A DNA stretch of 60,032 nucleotides from an uncultured Sutterella sp. (GCA_949287305.1 CASEFX010000027.1:1-60032); one strand, 5' to 3'; shown: positions 28,401 to 36,758, counted from the first letter of the stretch. A program made the numbers and translations. Notes: generated from the sequence alone by a model not told the origin.

Positions 28401-29067
28401 TAGCAATCTGATTTCGCCCGCGCACTTCATCCCACAGATGGAAAAGAGCGGCGCCCTGCGAGAACTCGACATCTTCGTTCTCTCGCGCGTGCTCTGGCAG
28501 ATGAACGTCTGGAAGTCGCAGGGGCTCCCGCTCGTTCCCGTCGCCGTGAACTTCTCGCGCTTCACCGTGTTCGACCACTCGGCCGTGGGCGCGGTGCTCG
28601 CCGTGCTGAGTCACTACGACCGGATCGACCCGAGCCTCATCGAAATCGAGATCACCGAAACCGCCTGCTCCGTCGAAAAGGACACGCTCGAGCACGCCCT
28701 TCGTCCCTATCGGGACCTCGGCTTCCGATTCGCACTCGACGACTTCGGCACGGGCTACTCGAACCTCTCGATGTTCTCGAAGGTGCGCTTCGACACCGTC
28801 AAGCTCGACCGCTCGCTCATTCTCGACATCGTCGGCAATCCCGTGAGCCGCTCGCTCGTCGAAAGCATCGTCGGCATCAGCCGCGAACAGAACGCCGTCG
28901 TCGTGGCCGAGGGCGTCGAAACCGAGGCGCAGGCGAAAGTTCTTCTGAGCAAAAAATGCTTTGTGGCGCAAGGGAACTTTTACGAGCATCCTCTTCCCTC
29001 GGAAGATTTTTCGGCGAAATACCTGCAAAACGGTACAATCAATGCACAGTCCACTTTCGGCGAGTAA
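25480..29067 (+). CDS. large GAF / degenerate GGDEF / EAL protein (c-di-GMP phosphodiesterase)
   Basis: About 1195 residues with no obvious membrane helix. The first 600 residues contain PAS-like stretches and at least one worn GGDEF-like segment. A GAF domain lies at about 613-770 (ALEAILAALGRHYGAARVYT). A second degenerate GGDEF is at about 780-930, with FDMEF where GGDEF is expected. A full EAL domain spans about 945-1180: AEALVR near 962, NFSRF, EITET, DDFGTGYSNL, KLDRS and AEGVET. All EAL catalytic positions are kept, so it should hydrolyse c-di-GMP, with GAF and GGDEF remnants as sensors. The ATG at 25480 overlaps the bcsG stop; an in-frame ATG at 25540 is the alternative. CheB-CheR follows after twelve bases. 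Confidence 0.88.
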   Translation: MTLHTGRLPNTPHSSKTLSVMTSSYVPPRNAAFDDEGRNRFRGSTDARTGIVLYEVSPSDEIRAQYLNDAARRTLRAPDDLPLPCPLSALGLSEAASALYAEKLRAAAKSARGFTLLQETAESNDGTARSLRFVTVEPLRRGPGQPAILLETSRDAAILTPPLNHFVSEGPGAAATLEESASRAWLFDPKRRVLSLANAATGEFETILSNAPFPDALIEWGVVHPQSAESFRSFARRILCGEKRGAGFFALRLRKDGNHHRCRVDFESDPGSGLVFGTILCLGMQEALPQTLAAQALCAPLFPALHGYAVADLTENRVEPCRLEGRFLDLSAGTLRYTDLLEKCFENVFDEARRQELREDLAPECLKVAYRGAPRWLCEPFVTVENNSRLLAATLYVLLLSGEEERLTAHFYLVWSEKTESESRLLRLPKILRDEEGLCKPGEDRHVAEEHLAHATQASAFALIRMALAPCGQKEERLSFLASTFGLFFESRGIVSRAANDAVKILLPDCATPARARKAVEDAFAFARRALDLFPGLDVRFTAVFTHGEFDPVRLESFWRDAADTLAHLAPEPADAIEHLRPEELAARAETLRRLGSGEAEKTEDFPVRETLSPEENALLLQCLDLMIRTPRPAAALEAILAALGRHYGAARVYTLQLSEDSRTVEEATEWTGEGRPAIRPALLERPAQKFPLLMRALVSRKPAFVRSAKRNGADAAGSGRTPSWTYAIVPCGTSEKTPSVLLVIDGPEAHREDRTLPVALGPYVALLNERMLKVRNDVLLPLDTQTNVLTSPAACHDALASLNSEHCVTMGALVAAVPHALKIANENGTEHFAALMQTLARELRRTFANAVLVHLFDMEFALLVPNVAKEAFFERADDLKRFAARTFPGQVATGASWSRGVLSGESLLKEARTIMLSQADRPFVAAVASTLKGAPRFSTKTIADFTVYYQPKFDLRTGRICGAEALVRGLDERSNLISPAHFIPQMEKSGALRELDIFVLSRVLWQMNVWKSQGLPLVPVAVNFSRFTVFDHSAVGAVLAVLSHYDRIDPSLIEIEITETACSVEKDTLEHALRPYRDLGFRFALDDFGTGYSNLSMFSKVRFDTVKLDRSLILDIVGNPVSRSLVESIVGISREQNAVVVAEGVETEAQAKVLLSKKCFVAQGNFYEHPLPSEDFSAKYLQNGTINAQSTFGE

Positions 29068-29079
29068 TCCGAGTAGAAA

Positions 29080-31623
29080 ATGACCAACGAAAACGCACTG
29101 ATCCATTCCGGCGCGGCGCATCGGACGGAGGCCCGATTCATCGTCGGCATCGGCGCATCCGCAGGCGGTCTTGAAGCGCTGCAGACGCTTTTTGCGAATC
29201 TGCCCGCCAACGCCAACATGACCTTCGTGATCATTCAGCATCTTTCGCCCGACTACAAGAGCCTCATGGCGGAGATCCTCGCGAAGTACACCTCGATGCC
29301 GGTGATTCAGGCCGAGCATCTCATGCCGGCCGAACCCAACGCGGTGTACCTCATTCCGCCCAAGAAGCACCTCTCCATCAAGGCGGGGCACCTGCTTCTG
29401 AGCGACTTCGACCACCGCGCGATCAACCACCCGATCGACATCTTCTTCGATTCGCTCGCGCAGGAAGGCCGCGACCGCGCCGTCGGCATCGTGCTCTCGG
29501 GCACGGGTTCGGACGGCACCAACGGGATCAAGGCGATCAAGGAGCGCGGCGGCATCGTCATGGCGCAGGATCCCAAGAGCGCGAAGTTCGACGGCATGCC
29601 CCGCTCCGTCATCAACACGGGGCTCGCCGACTTCGTTCTGCCCCCGAAGGAACTTGCCGAAGAGCTCCTCAATCTCGCGAACTACCACAACATTTCGCTT
29701 CCCGTGATTTCGGACGAATCCTCCGCCAACACGACGCTTGACCGCATTTACGCGATGCTGCGCACCGTGAGCGGGATCGACTTCACGTACTACAAGCGCA
29801 ACACGGTCCTTCGCCGCATCGAGCGGCGCATGGTCGTGACGAAGAGCCCGACGATGGAGCACTACGCCGACCTGCTCGAGCAGAACTCCGGCGAAGCCGA
29901 ACTCCTCATGAAGGACATCCTCATCGGCGTCACGCGCTTTTTCCGCGACAGCGACTTCTTTGAAAAACTCAAGGAAACCGCCCTCACCTCGATCCTTCAC
30001 AACGGCAATCCGACCGAACCGATCCGCATCTGGTCGGCGGGTTGCTCCACGGGCGAAGAAGCCTATTCGATCGCCATCCTCCTCAAGGAACTGATGGAAG
30101 AGACGGGCGTGAGGCGCGAAGTGAAGATCTTCGCGACCGACATCGATCCGCAGGCGATTGAAAAGGCGAGCAAGGGCGTCTTCCCCGAAAGCGTCTCGGA
30201 AGACATCACGCCCGAGCGGCTCGCGAAGTACTTCACCGAGAAGAACGATCAGTACCACATTTCGAAAGAAATCCGGAAGATGATCATCTTCGCGCCGCAC
30301 AACATGTTTTCCGATCCCCCCTTCGGAAAGCTCGACCTCATCAGCTGCCGAAACGTGCTGATTTACTTCCAGCCGATTCTGCAGAAGGCCGTCTTCGCCA
30401 TCTTCCACACGGCGCTCAAGAACGGGGGCTATCTCTTCCTCGGCAAGAGCGAAACGGCGAGCGAGTATTCGAGCGTCTTTCAGGTCGTCGCCAACATGGA
30501 GAAGATCTATCTGCACTGCGCCGACGGAAAGGTCGACGATCTGCAGCCGCCCGTCTTCAACGTGCCCAACAACATTCTGCCCCCCGTCACGTTCTCGCAC
30601 GCGGGGATCACCCGCTCGGACGACCCGAAGCAGCTCGAGAACATCTACGTTCACTTCCTCGAGCGCTTCCTGCCGGCGTCCGTCGTCGTCAACGGCAACA
30701 ACGACATCATTCACTTCTTCGGCAACAGCATGGACTACGTGAACATCGCCCCGGGCAAGGCGACGTTCAATCTCTTTGCGCTGATCACGAAGGATTTGCA
30801 CCTCATCGCGTCGACGGCGCTCAACCGCTGCCGCCATGAGCACGCCCCCGTCACCTACACGGACATCGCGGTCGACACCCCCAAGGGGCGCCGCATCATC
30901 GACCTCTCCGTGCAGCCGATTTCCATGGCGGACAAGGACGAGGACCTCATCGCGATCCTCTTTCTCGAACATCGCGACAGCGCCAAGTTCGACGGGACGA
31001 CCGAGAAGTACGACATCGACCACACGGCGGCGCAGCGCATCATGGACCTCGAGCAGGAGCTCCAGGGAAGCAAGAGCGAACTGCGCTCGACGATCGGGGA
31101 ACTCGAAACCGTAAACGAGGAACTGCAGGCCGCCAACGAGGAGCTTCTCACCGCGAACGAGGAACTGCAGAGCTCGAACGAGGAACTCCAGTCCGTCAAC
31201 GAAGAGCTTTACACCGTGAATTCCGAATATCAGCAAAAGCTCGACGAACTCACGATGATGGACAACGACCTCTCGAACTTCCTCTCCTCGACGATGATCG
31301 GGATCCTCTTCGTGGACAGCAAGCTCAACATCCGCAAGTTCACCGAGTACGTCGGACGCGAGTTCGAACTCGTGCAGCAGGACGTGGGCCGCTCGCTGCA
31401 GATCTTCGCGCACGCATTCCCCGAGGAGGACATCATCGCCGACGCGAAGTGCGTTCTGAAGGACCTCGCGCCGATCGACCGCGAGGTGGTCGGGAACAAC
31501 GAGCGCTTTTACACGATGCGCATCGCTCCCTACCGCACGACGGAAAACAACATCCGCGGTCTCGTGATCACCATCATCGACTCGCTCCATCGTCCGCAAC
31601 TCGTGCAGCGGCCGAAGAAGTGA
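29080..31623 (+). CDS. CheB-CheR-coiled coil-PAS fusion protein
   Basis: An 847-residue fusion. The CheB methylesterase domain (about 18-195) has its triad Ser27 (GASAGG), His54 (IIQHLSP) and Asp145 (GTGSDGT). A CheR methyltransferase (about 215-480) follows, with an AGCSTGEEAYS SAM motif near 320 and SCRNVLIYF. Residues 661-727 are a coiled coil of repeats of the form NEELQ-x-x, and a PAS domain ends the protein. The N-terminal CheB receiver is absent, and no histidine kinase follows the PAS, unlike many CheBR hybrid kinases. No chemoreceptor, CheA or CheW gene is in the window. It closes the cellulose operon, twelve bases after the phosphodiesterase, so it may modify a receptor-like partner or act as a scaffold. 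Confidence 0.9.
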   Translation: MTNENALIHSGAAHRTEARFIVGIGASAGGLEALQTLFANLPANANMTFVIIQHLSPDYKSLMAEILAKYTSMPVIQAEHLMPAEPNAVYLIPPKKHLSIKAGHLLLSDFDHRAINHPIDIFFDSLAQEGRDRAVGIVLSGTGSDGTNGIKAIKERGGIVMAQDPKSAKFDGMPRSVINTGLADFVLPPKELAEELLNLANYHNISLPVISDESSANTTLDRIYAMLRTVSGIDFTYYKRNTVLRRIERRMVVTKSPTMEHYADLLEQNSGEAELLMKDILIGVTRFFRDSDFFEKLKETALTSILHNGNPTEPIRIWSAGCSTGEEAYSIAILLKELMEETGVRREVKIFATDIDPQAIEKASKGVFPESVSEDITPERLAKYFTEKNDQYHISKEIRKMIIFAPHNMFSDPPFGKLDLISCRNVLIYFQPILQKAVFAIFHTALKNGGYLFLGKSETASEYSSVFQVVANMEKIYLHCADGKVDDLQPPVFNVPNNILPPVTFSHAGITRSDDPKQLENIYVHFLERFLPASVVVNGNNDIIHFFGNSMDYVNIAPGKATFNLFALITKDLHLIASTALNRCRHEHAPVTYTDIAVDTPKGRRIIDLSVQPISMADKDEDLIAILFLEHRDSAKFDGTTEKYDIDHTAAQRIMDLEQELQGSKSELRSTIGELETVNEELQAANEELLTANEELQSSNEELQSVNEELYTVNSEYQQKLDELTMMDNDLSNFLSSTMIGILFVDSKLNIRKFTEYVGREFELVQQDVGRSLQIFAHAFPEEDIIADAKCVLKDLAPIDREVVGNNERFYTMRIAPYRTTENNIRGLVITIIDSLHRPQLVQRPKK

Positions 31624-31658
31624 TCAGGATAAGCGACGTTTGCTGGAAAAAACTTCTC

Positions 31659-31705
31659 CCTCGTGACGAGGAGGTCCCCAATGCTCTGTCCAGGAATTGG
31701 GGACC
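31659..31705. repeat. two adjacent inverted repeats in a convergent intergenic gap
   Basis: A palindrome CCTCGTGACGAGG (31659-31671) abuts a perfect ten-base inverted repeat GGTCCCCAAT (31673-31682) / ATTGGGGACC (31696-31705) with a 13-base loop. It lies between the converging CheB-CheR and lipoprotein genes. It lacks a U-tract on either side, so it is not a classical terminator. Confidence 0.6.
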
Positions 31706-31865
31706 GCTTCACCTCAGAGAAGTTGCGGGGCTTGTGTTTTACTGGAAATTCGTTAGGGCGACAGATCTCCAAAAACACGCCTCCCGATGTGCAAGAAAGA
31801 CTCCGCAAGACTCTGTCGACTCCCTTCCCTTGGGAGAAGAAGTAAGCAGGCGTCAGAGGACTGCG

Positions 31866-32354
31866 TCAGTTCTTGCGAAGAACGTAGTGTTCGGCAAGCG
31901 CCCCTTCGACGGGTTTCCCTTCACGGTCGAGAAGACGCAGAGCGGGACCCTGCGGAACGGCCTTCCAGCCCGGATCGTCCGAGAGAACCGGCTCGAAGAT
32001 GACCGTGGCGCCCTCGATCGTCTGCGCATCTGGCGCGAACTCCACGCGCCAGACGCCCGCTTCTTCAAAGGAGCCGTCCTTTCCTTCGTAATGTGAAACG
32101 CGCGTGTAGCTTCCCTTGGCGCGGACGTAGAGTTCCGTGCGGATGCCCGAGCAGTCGGCGCAGGGAAGAACGCCCTCGTAGACGCCCGGAACGCTCGCGA
32201 CGAAGGCGCCCTGCGCCTCCTTGGCGATTTCTTCGGGCGTGGGACCCTTGGGTTGTTCGGGTTCGGACGAGCAGGCGGCGAGAAGACCGGCGGCGCCGAC
32301 CGTCAGAAGAAAACGCGAAGCAGAGCGAAGATTCAGATGAGAAAGAATGGGCAT
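31866..32354 (-). CDS. NlpE-like outer-membrane lipoprotein
   Basis: A 162-residue lipoprotein. The signal ends in the lipobox LLAAC (Cys near 28), followed by a Pro/Glu linker and an NlpE N-terminal-type beta-barrel: YEGVLPCADCSGIRTELYV carries the family's CxxC pair. In enterobacteria NlpE senses copper stress and surface contact and signals through Cpx. Only the N-terminal domain is present (no C-terminal OB-fold part), as in many short relatives. No Cpx genes are visible, so the signalling role is not implied. It stands alone, converging on the cellulose operon. Confidence 0.82.
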   Translation of the reverse strand: MPILSHLNLRSASRFLLTVGAAGLLAACSSEPEQPKGPTPEEIAKEAQGAFVASVPGVYEGVLPCADCSGIRTELYVRAKGSYTRVSHYEGKDGSFEEAGVWRVEFAPDAQTIEGATVIFEPVLSDDPGWKAVPQGPALRLLDREGKPVEGALAEHYVLRKN

Positions 32355-32521
32355 GGCAAGTTCTCTTGGAGGAGAGGACCTTCGCGGACGGAAAGTCCCC
32401 TATTCTTCAGTGTTGCCGTTCATTGTAGCAGTCGGCCGAAGACGTCACGGCTTCGGATTCTCAGCGCTTTTCAGCACCCGAATCTTCGGGCCACCTGATC
32501 GATTTCGATTTTTCGACGGGC

Positions 32522-32560
32522 AAAAAAAATTGCCCGAATCCGTTGCAACGGAAGGGCAAT
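32522..32560 (-). terminator. rho-independent terminator of tRNA-Glu
   Basis: ATTGCCC (32529-32535) pairs with GGGCAAT (32554-32560) and an inner TCCGTT/AACGGA stem continues the helix. On the minus strand eight U residues follow (32522-32529). It begins twelve bases past the tRNA 3' end. Confidence 0.9.
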
Positions 32561-32572
32561 CTTTAGGAATCC

Positions 32573-32648
32573 TGGCGTCCCCAACGGGGTTCGAACCCGT
32601 GTTGTCGGCGTGAGAGGCCGGCGTCCTGGACCACTAGACGATGGGGAC
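32573..32648 (-). tRNA. tRNA-Glu, anticodon CTC
   Basis: Read on the minus strand, the 76-base sequence begins GTCCCCATCGTCTAGTGG and ends with an encoded CCA. The acceptor stem pairs GTCCCCA with TGGGGAC, the T arm is CGGGTTCGAACCCCG and the anticodon loop is CTCTCAC, giving CTC, which reads GAG. It closely follows the bacterial tRNA-Glu pattern. A strong terminator follows directly. Confidence 0.95.
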
Positions 32649-32781
32649 TGACGAAGGAGAATCTTACTCCCGCGATTTATTCCTTGGTGTCCGAGCGAAG
32701 CATCTCCTTGCCCTGCGTCAAACATGAGCCTCAAAGGACCTCATCGGCGGGTCGTTCCGCCTCTGCGGCCACCTGAAAAGC

Positions 32782-32811
32782 AAAACGCCCGATCGCGAAG
32801 ACCGAGCGTTT
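32782..32811 (-). terminator. rho-independent terminator after accA
   Basis: On the minus strand AAACGCTCGGTC pairs with GATCGGGCGTTTT around a TTCG-containing loop, followed by a TTGCTTTT tract. It lies about 24 bases past the accA stop, and so ends the cysS-accA transcript. Confidence 0.8.
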
Positions 32812-32834
32812 CGTGTCGGAGAAAGCGCTGAGGA

Positions 32835-33827
32835 TCAGGCTTCCTTCTTGGCCGTTTCCGTCGTAAAGACGCCGTAGTGATCGAGTCGTTCGGCGCGGCG
32901 CGCGAGGAGTTCTTCCTTCGTGAGCGTCAGGAGACCGCGCAGTTCGTCGACGAGCGCCTTCTTCAAGGTCATGCTCATCAACTTCGGATCGCGGTGGGCG
33001 CCCCCGAGCGGTTCGGAGAGCACGCGGTCGACCAAGCCCAGGGCGGAGAGGCGGTCGGCCGTGAGGCCCAGCGCGTCCGCGGCGCGGGCGGCTTCCGCCG
33101 CGTCCTTCCAGAGAATCGAGGCGCAGCCTTCGGGCGAGATCACCGAATAGGTCGAATACTGAAGCATCATCACGACGTCGGCGACGGCGATCGCAAGCGC
33201 GCCGCCCGAGCCGCCTTCCCCGATCACGCAGGTAACGATGGGCACGCCCAACGTCGCCATTTCATAGAGGTTGCGGCCGATCGCTTCGGACTGACCGCGC
33301 TCTTCGGCGCCGATTCCGGGATAGGCCCCCGGAGTGTCCACGAAGGTGATGACGGGGAGGTTGAACTTTTCGGCGAGCTTCATGAGGCGAAGGGCCTTGC
33401 GATAGCCTTCGGGGCGGGCCATGCCGAAGTTGCGGCGGGTGCGCTCGCGAAGGCTGCGGCCCTTCTGATGCCCGATCACGACGACGTTCATGTCGGCCAA
33501 ACGGGCAAGACCGCCCACGACCGCCTCGTCGTCCGCGTAGGCGCGGTCGCCGTGGAGTTCGTGAAAGTCCGTGAAGATCGACTCGATGTAGTCGAGCGTA
33601 TAGGGGCGGTTCGGGTGACGGGCCACCTGCGAAATCTGCCAGGGCGTGAGGTCGGCGTAGACCTTTTTGAGCATTTCGCCCGCCTTCGCCTCGAGCTGAT
33701 TGATTTCGCCCGTGATCGAAACGGCCTTGTGCTGCTCGGCGTCGAGCTCGAGCTCGCGGAGTTCTTCAATCTTCGTTTCGAGCGCCTCGATGTCGCGCTC
33801 GAAGTCCAAAAACACACTCTTCGTCAT
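32835..33827 (-). CDS. accA: acetyl-CoA carboxylase carboxyltransferase subunit alpha
   Basis: A 330-residue cytosolic protein, the alpha half of carboxyltransferase, which with AccD moves carboxyl from biotin to acetyl-CoA for fatty acid synthesis. Family landmarks are FEIDIEALE-like N-terminal helices, [40 protein letters not shown] and [11 protein letters not shown] (oxyanion-forming glycines). Length is near the usual 320. The C-terminal tail of about fifteen residues is extra. It lies 15 bases after cysS on the same strand and the two are probably co-transcribed. Confidence 0.97.
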   Translation of the reverse strand: MTKSVFLDFERDIEALETKIEELRELELDAEQHKAVSITGEINQLEAKAGEMLKKVYADLTPWQISQVARHPNRPYTLDYIESIFTDFHELHGDRAYADDEAVVGGLARLADMNVVVIGHQKGRSLRERTRRNFGMARPEGYRKALRLMKLAEKFNLPVITFVDTPGAYPGIGAEERGQSEAIGRNLYEMATLGVPIVTCVIGEGGSGGALAIAVADVVMMLQYSTYSVISPEGCASILWKDAAEAARAADALGLTADRLSALGLVDRVLSEPLGGAHRDPKLMSMTLKKALVDELRGLLTLTKEELLARRAERLDHYGVFTTETAKKEA

Positions 33828-33842
33828 ACTTCGTTTCTTCTC

Positions 33843-35252
33843 TTACCCGATGCGGCGCCAGGTCGTGCCCTGCGGACCGTCGAGGAGTTCGATGTTTTCG
33901 TTTTTCAGTTGATCGCGGATTTCGTCGGCGCGCGCAAAGTTGCGGGCCTTCTTCGCGGCGGCGCGCTCGGCGATGAGCGCTTCGATGCGGGCTTCGTCGC
34001 CTTCCGACACGGCGCCCTTGAGGAAGGCTTCCGAATCGAGCTGCAGAACGTTCAGGACCGCGCCGAGACCGCGCAGCTGACGCACAAGTTCGGGCGAACC
34101 CGTGCGGTTCACTTCGAGCGCGAGGTCGAAGAGAACGCCCACGGCCTGCGGCGTGTTGAAGTCGTCGTCCATCGCCTCCTTGAAGCGGGCGGCGTGGGCT
34201 TCCGTCCAGTCGACGGGACCGGGCGCGGCTTCGCGGCCCTTCAAAGCGCCGTAGAGGCGAACGAGCGCCTTCTGGGCGTCTTCGATGAGGCTCGGCCCGA
34301 AGGTGACGGGGCTGCGGTAGTGGCTGCGCATCAGGAAGAAGCGAAGCACTTCGGCGCCGTTCTTTTCGCCGTAGGCGGCGTTCGTTTCCTTGAGGGCGTC
34401 GCGGATCGTCCAGAAGTTCCCGAGCGACTTGCTCATCTTGACTTCGGAACCGTCAGCCATGCGCACGCGCAGCGGACCCGAGTGCATCCAGACCTTGGCG
34501 AAGGGAACGCCGTTGGCGCCTTCGCTCTGGGCGATTTCGTTTTCATGGTGCGGGAAGATGAGGTCCGGACCGCCCCCATGGATGTCGAAGGTGTTCCCGA
34601 GAAGGTCCTGCGCCATCGCGGAGCATTCGATGTGCCAGCCCGGACGGCCGCGGCCCCACTTCGAATCCCAGGAGGGTTCGCCGGGCTTGGCGGACTTCCA
34701 GAGGACGAAGTCGAGCGGATCGCGCTTCGAGGATTCCACCTCGACGCGGGCGCCCGACTGCTGTTCGTCAAGGCGCTTGCCGGAAAGCTTCCCGTAGCCC
34801 GGGAAGCGGCGCACGGCGTAGTCGACGTCGCCGTTCTCGGCCTGATAGGCGAGGCCCTTGTCGGCGAGAAGATCGACCAAGCGCAGCATCTGCGGGATGT
34901 ACTTCGTCGCGCGGGGTTCGTGCGTGGGCGCGAGGCATCCGAGCGCGAGCATGTCCTCCTGCATGGCGCGGGCGAATTCGTCGGTGAGTTCGTCCGTCGT
35001 CACGCCCCGTTCGGCCGCGCGGCGGATGATCTTGTCGTCGACGTCCGTGATGTTGCGCACGAAGGTGACCTTGTAGCCCGACGCTTCGAGCCAGCGGCGC
35101 ACGATGTCGAAGGCGACGAAGGTGCGGCCGTGTCCGATGTGGCAGTAGTCGTACACCGTCACGCCGCAGACGTACATCCGAACGTGGTTCGGCTCGATGG
35201 GCGTAAAGGGCGATTGCGTGCGGCTCAGCGTGGAGTAAATGGATAGCGCCAT
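33843..35252 (-). CDS. cysS: cysteinyl-tRNA synthetase
   Basis: A 469-residue class I aminoacyl-tRNA synthetase that charges tRNA-Cys. It shows the zinc cysteine in [17 protein letters not shown], the HIGH signature itself, the GWHIECSAM zinc motif, HHENE and the KMSKS loop. Length fits the family (about 460). The start ATG is followed by the typical [11 protein letters not shown] opening. It heads a short operon with accA and is divergent from the TPR gene, with 270 bases between them. Confidence 0.97.
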   Translation of the reverse strand: MALSIYSTLSRTQSPFTPIEPNHVRMYVCGVTVYDYCHIGHGRTFVAFDIVRRWLEASGYKVTFVRNITDVDDKIIRRAAERGVTTDELTDEFARAMQEDMLALGCLAPTHEPRATKYIPQMLRLVDLLADKGLAYQAENGDVDYAVRRFPGYGKLSGKRLDEQQSGARVEVESSKRDPLDFVLWKSAKPGEPSWDSKWGRGRPGWHIECSAMAQDLLGNTFDIHGGGPDLIFPHHENEIAQSEGANGVPFAKVWMHSGPLRVRMADGSEVKMSKSLGNFWTIRDALKETNAAYGEKNGAEVLRFFLMRSHYRSPVTFGPSLIEDAQKALVRLYGALKGREAAPGPVDWTEAHAARFKEAMDDDFNTPQAVGVLFDLALEVNRTGSPELVRQLRGLGAVLNVLQLDSEAFLKGAVSEGDEARIEALIAERAAAKKARNFARADEIRDQLKNENIELLDGPQGTTWRRIG

Positions 35253-35380
35253 CTGAATTCCCTAGTCGGTGCGTCCCTCTCGGGGACGCTGTGCATTTTT
35301 TCAGGTCGATTCGAAGCCCCTCCGTCGCGGAGAGGTCTTCGAAAAAAGTAACCGAACTTTCCTGAAGGCGCCGCGAACCC

Positions 35381-35408
35381 TTGCGGCCCGAGACGCTTTC
35401 GCTACAAT
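35381..35408 (+). promoter_or_regulatory. probable sigma-70 promoter of the TPR-ppi genes
   Basis: TTGCGG (35381-35386), a 16-base spacer and TACAAT (35403-35408) resemble -35 and -10 boxes. They stand about 115 bases before the TPR gene start. The -10 matches the consensus at five of six positions. Confidence 0.55.
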
Positions 35409-35522
35409 GTCGGTTTGCGGAACGTCCCAAAGTATAGACGCACCGCTTTCCCTTTTGGGCGCGGCCCCTGTGCGATTCGCGGCCGCGTCACCCGTTGAGA
35501 TTACCTATTCTTCGCCGCTTCA

Positions 35523-36065
35523 ATGAAACGCTTCGCTCCCCTTCTCGTTTCGGGTTTGCTTCTCTTTTCCACGGCGGGCTTCGCCGCTTCGGAAATGGAG
35601 GAGCTCGCCGCCACGATGCAAAATTCCGACTTCTCCGTGCAGGTCGAACGACTCCTTCGCAACGGCCGTGCGCCGCAGGCGCTCGAACTCGCCGAAATCG
35701 GCATCCAGCGCAATCCCCGCAACGCGCAGCTCGTCTTCCAGAAGGCGGTCGCCCTCGAAACGATGGAGCGCACCGAAGAGGCCGCGAAGGTCCTTCGCTC
35801 GCTCATCGCCGACTATCCCGAAATCCCCGAGCCCTACAACAACCTCGCCGTGATCGAGGCGGGCCTCGGCAATCTTGAGGCGAGCGTCGCGCTCCTGCAG
35901 AAGGCGCTCGTCATCAATCCCGAATTCGCGCTCGCCCGCAAGAACTTGGGCGACGTCTACCTTGCGCTCGCCGTGGAAAACTACCAGGCCGCCCAGCCCG
36001 CGCTCCCGAACAACCGCGTGCTTGCGCAGCGCCTTCGCTCGCTCGAGCGCATTCTCGGCAAGTAA
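35523..36065 (+). CDS. exported TPR-repeat protein
   Basis: A 180-residue protein with a signal peptide (MKRFAPLLVSGLLLFSTAGFA) and three or four TPR-like helix pairs (about 40-165), for example APQALELAEIGIQRNPRNAQ and EASVALLQKALVINPEFALA. TPR domains bind partner proteins; no catalytic domain is present. It lies 58 bases before a periplasmic cyclophilin, so a periplasmic scaffold or chaperone-linked role is possible. No clear Shine-Dalgarno is seen before the ATG. Confidence 0.85.
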   Translation: MKRFAPLLVSGLLLFSTAGFAASEMEELAATMQNSDFSVQVERLLRNGRAPQALELAEIGIQRNPRNAQLVFQKAVALETMERTEEAAKVLRSLIADYPEIPEPYNNLAVIEAGLGNLEASVALLQKALVINPEFALARKNLGDVYLALAVENYQAAQPALPNNRVLAQRLRSLERILGK

Positions 36066-36079
36066 CGCTTTTTTGGATT

Positions 36080-36096
36080 GGGGGCGCTTCGCCCCC
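36080..36096 (+). terminator. GC-rich hairpin between the TPR and cyclophilin genes
   Basis: GGGGGCG (36080-36086) pairs with CGCCCCC (36090-36096) across a CTT loop, followed by a short GATTTCGTTT stretch. It may attenuate or process the TPR-ppi transcript; the U-tract is poor for full termination. Confidence 0.5.
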
Positions 36097-36123
36097 GATT
36101 TCGTTTGAATAAGGAATTTTTCG

Positions 36124-36696
36124 ATGCAGATCCGCACCCGTTTGCTTCTCGCCGCCCTGCCCCTTTGCGCGGCCCTCTCCGTTCAGGCCGCCGCGGGCGA
36201 CCCGCGCGTCGCGCTCGAAACCTCCGAAGGCCGCATCGTCGTGGAACTCGCTCCCGACCGTGCGCCGATCACCGTGAAGAACTTCCTTCAGTACGTGAAG
36301 GACGGCCACTATGCCGGCACGATCTTCCACCGCGTGATCTCGGGCTTCATGATCCAGGGCGGCGGCTTTACGGAAGACATGACGGAAAAGCCCACGCGCG
36401 CCCCGATTCCGCTCGAAGCCCGCGGCGGTCTTCCGAACGACCGCTACACGATCGCGATGGCCCGCACGAGCTATCCGCACTCGGCGACGAGCCAGTTCTA
36501 TATCAACGTCGCGAACAACGACTTCCTCAACGCCGACCGCGCGCAGGACGGCAACGGCTACGCCGTTTTCGGCCGTGTCGTCGAGGGCGAAGCCGTGGTC
36601 GACAAGATCGCGGCCGTCAAGACCACCGTTCGCCGCGGCATGGGCGACGTTCCGGTCAAGCCCGTCAAGATTCTGAAGGCCGAAATCCTGAAGTAA
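36124..36696 (+). CDS. periplasmic peptidyl-prolyl cis-trans isomerase (cyclophilin)
   Basis: A 190-residue cyclophilin exported by a signal peptide (MQIRTRLLLAALPLCAALSV, cut near QAAA). Isomerase landmarks are FHRVISGFMIQGGG (catalytic Arg), MARTSYPHSATSQFYIN and the YAVFGRVVEG strand. It matches the PpiA type, which speeds proline-limited folding in the periplasm. AAGGA lies eight bases before the ATG. A terminator directly follows. Confidence 0.95.
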   Translation: MQIRTRLLLAALPLCAALSVQAAAGDPRVALETSEGRIVVELAPDRAPITVKNFLQYVKDGHYAGTIFHRVISGFMIQGGGFTEDMTEKPTRAPIPLEARGGLPNDRYTIAMARTSYPHSATSQFYINVANNDFLNADRAQDGNGYAVFGRVVEGEAVVDKIAAVKTTVRRGMGDVPVKPVKILKAEILK

Positions 36697-36705
36697 GCTC
36701 TCCAC

Positions 36706-36738
36706 GGGCCGTCTTTCCTTCGGGATGACGGCCCTTTT
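36706..36738 (+). terminator. rho-independent terminator after the cyclophilin
   Basis: GGGCCGTC (36706-36713) pairs with GACGGCCC (36727-36734) and four T residues follow (36735-36738). It separates the TPR-cyclophilin unit from the acetyltransferase gene. Confidence 0.85.
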
Positions 36739-36758
36739 CGTATCCGCAGGATTCCCGT

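Noticed and set aside
27268..31599. A 1443-codon open frame on the minus strand
   Set aside because: It is antisense to the phosphodiesterase and CheB-CheR genes, has no domain and no ribosome site.
32877..35246. A 789-codon open frame on the plus strand
   Set aside because: It is antisense to accA and cysS, which are certain by their motifs.
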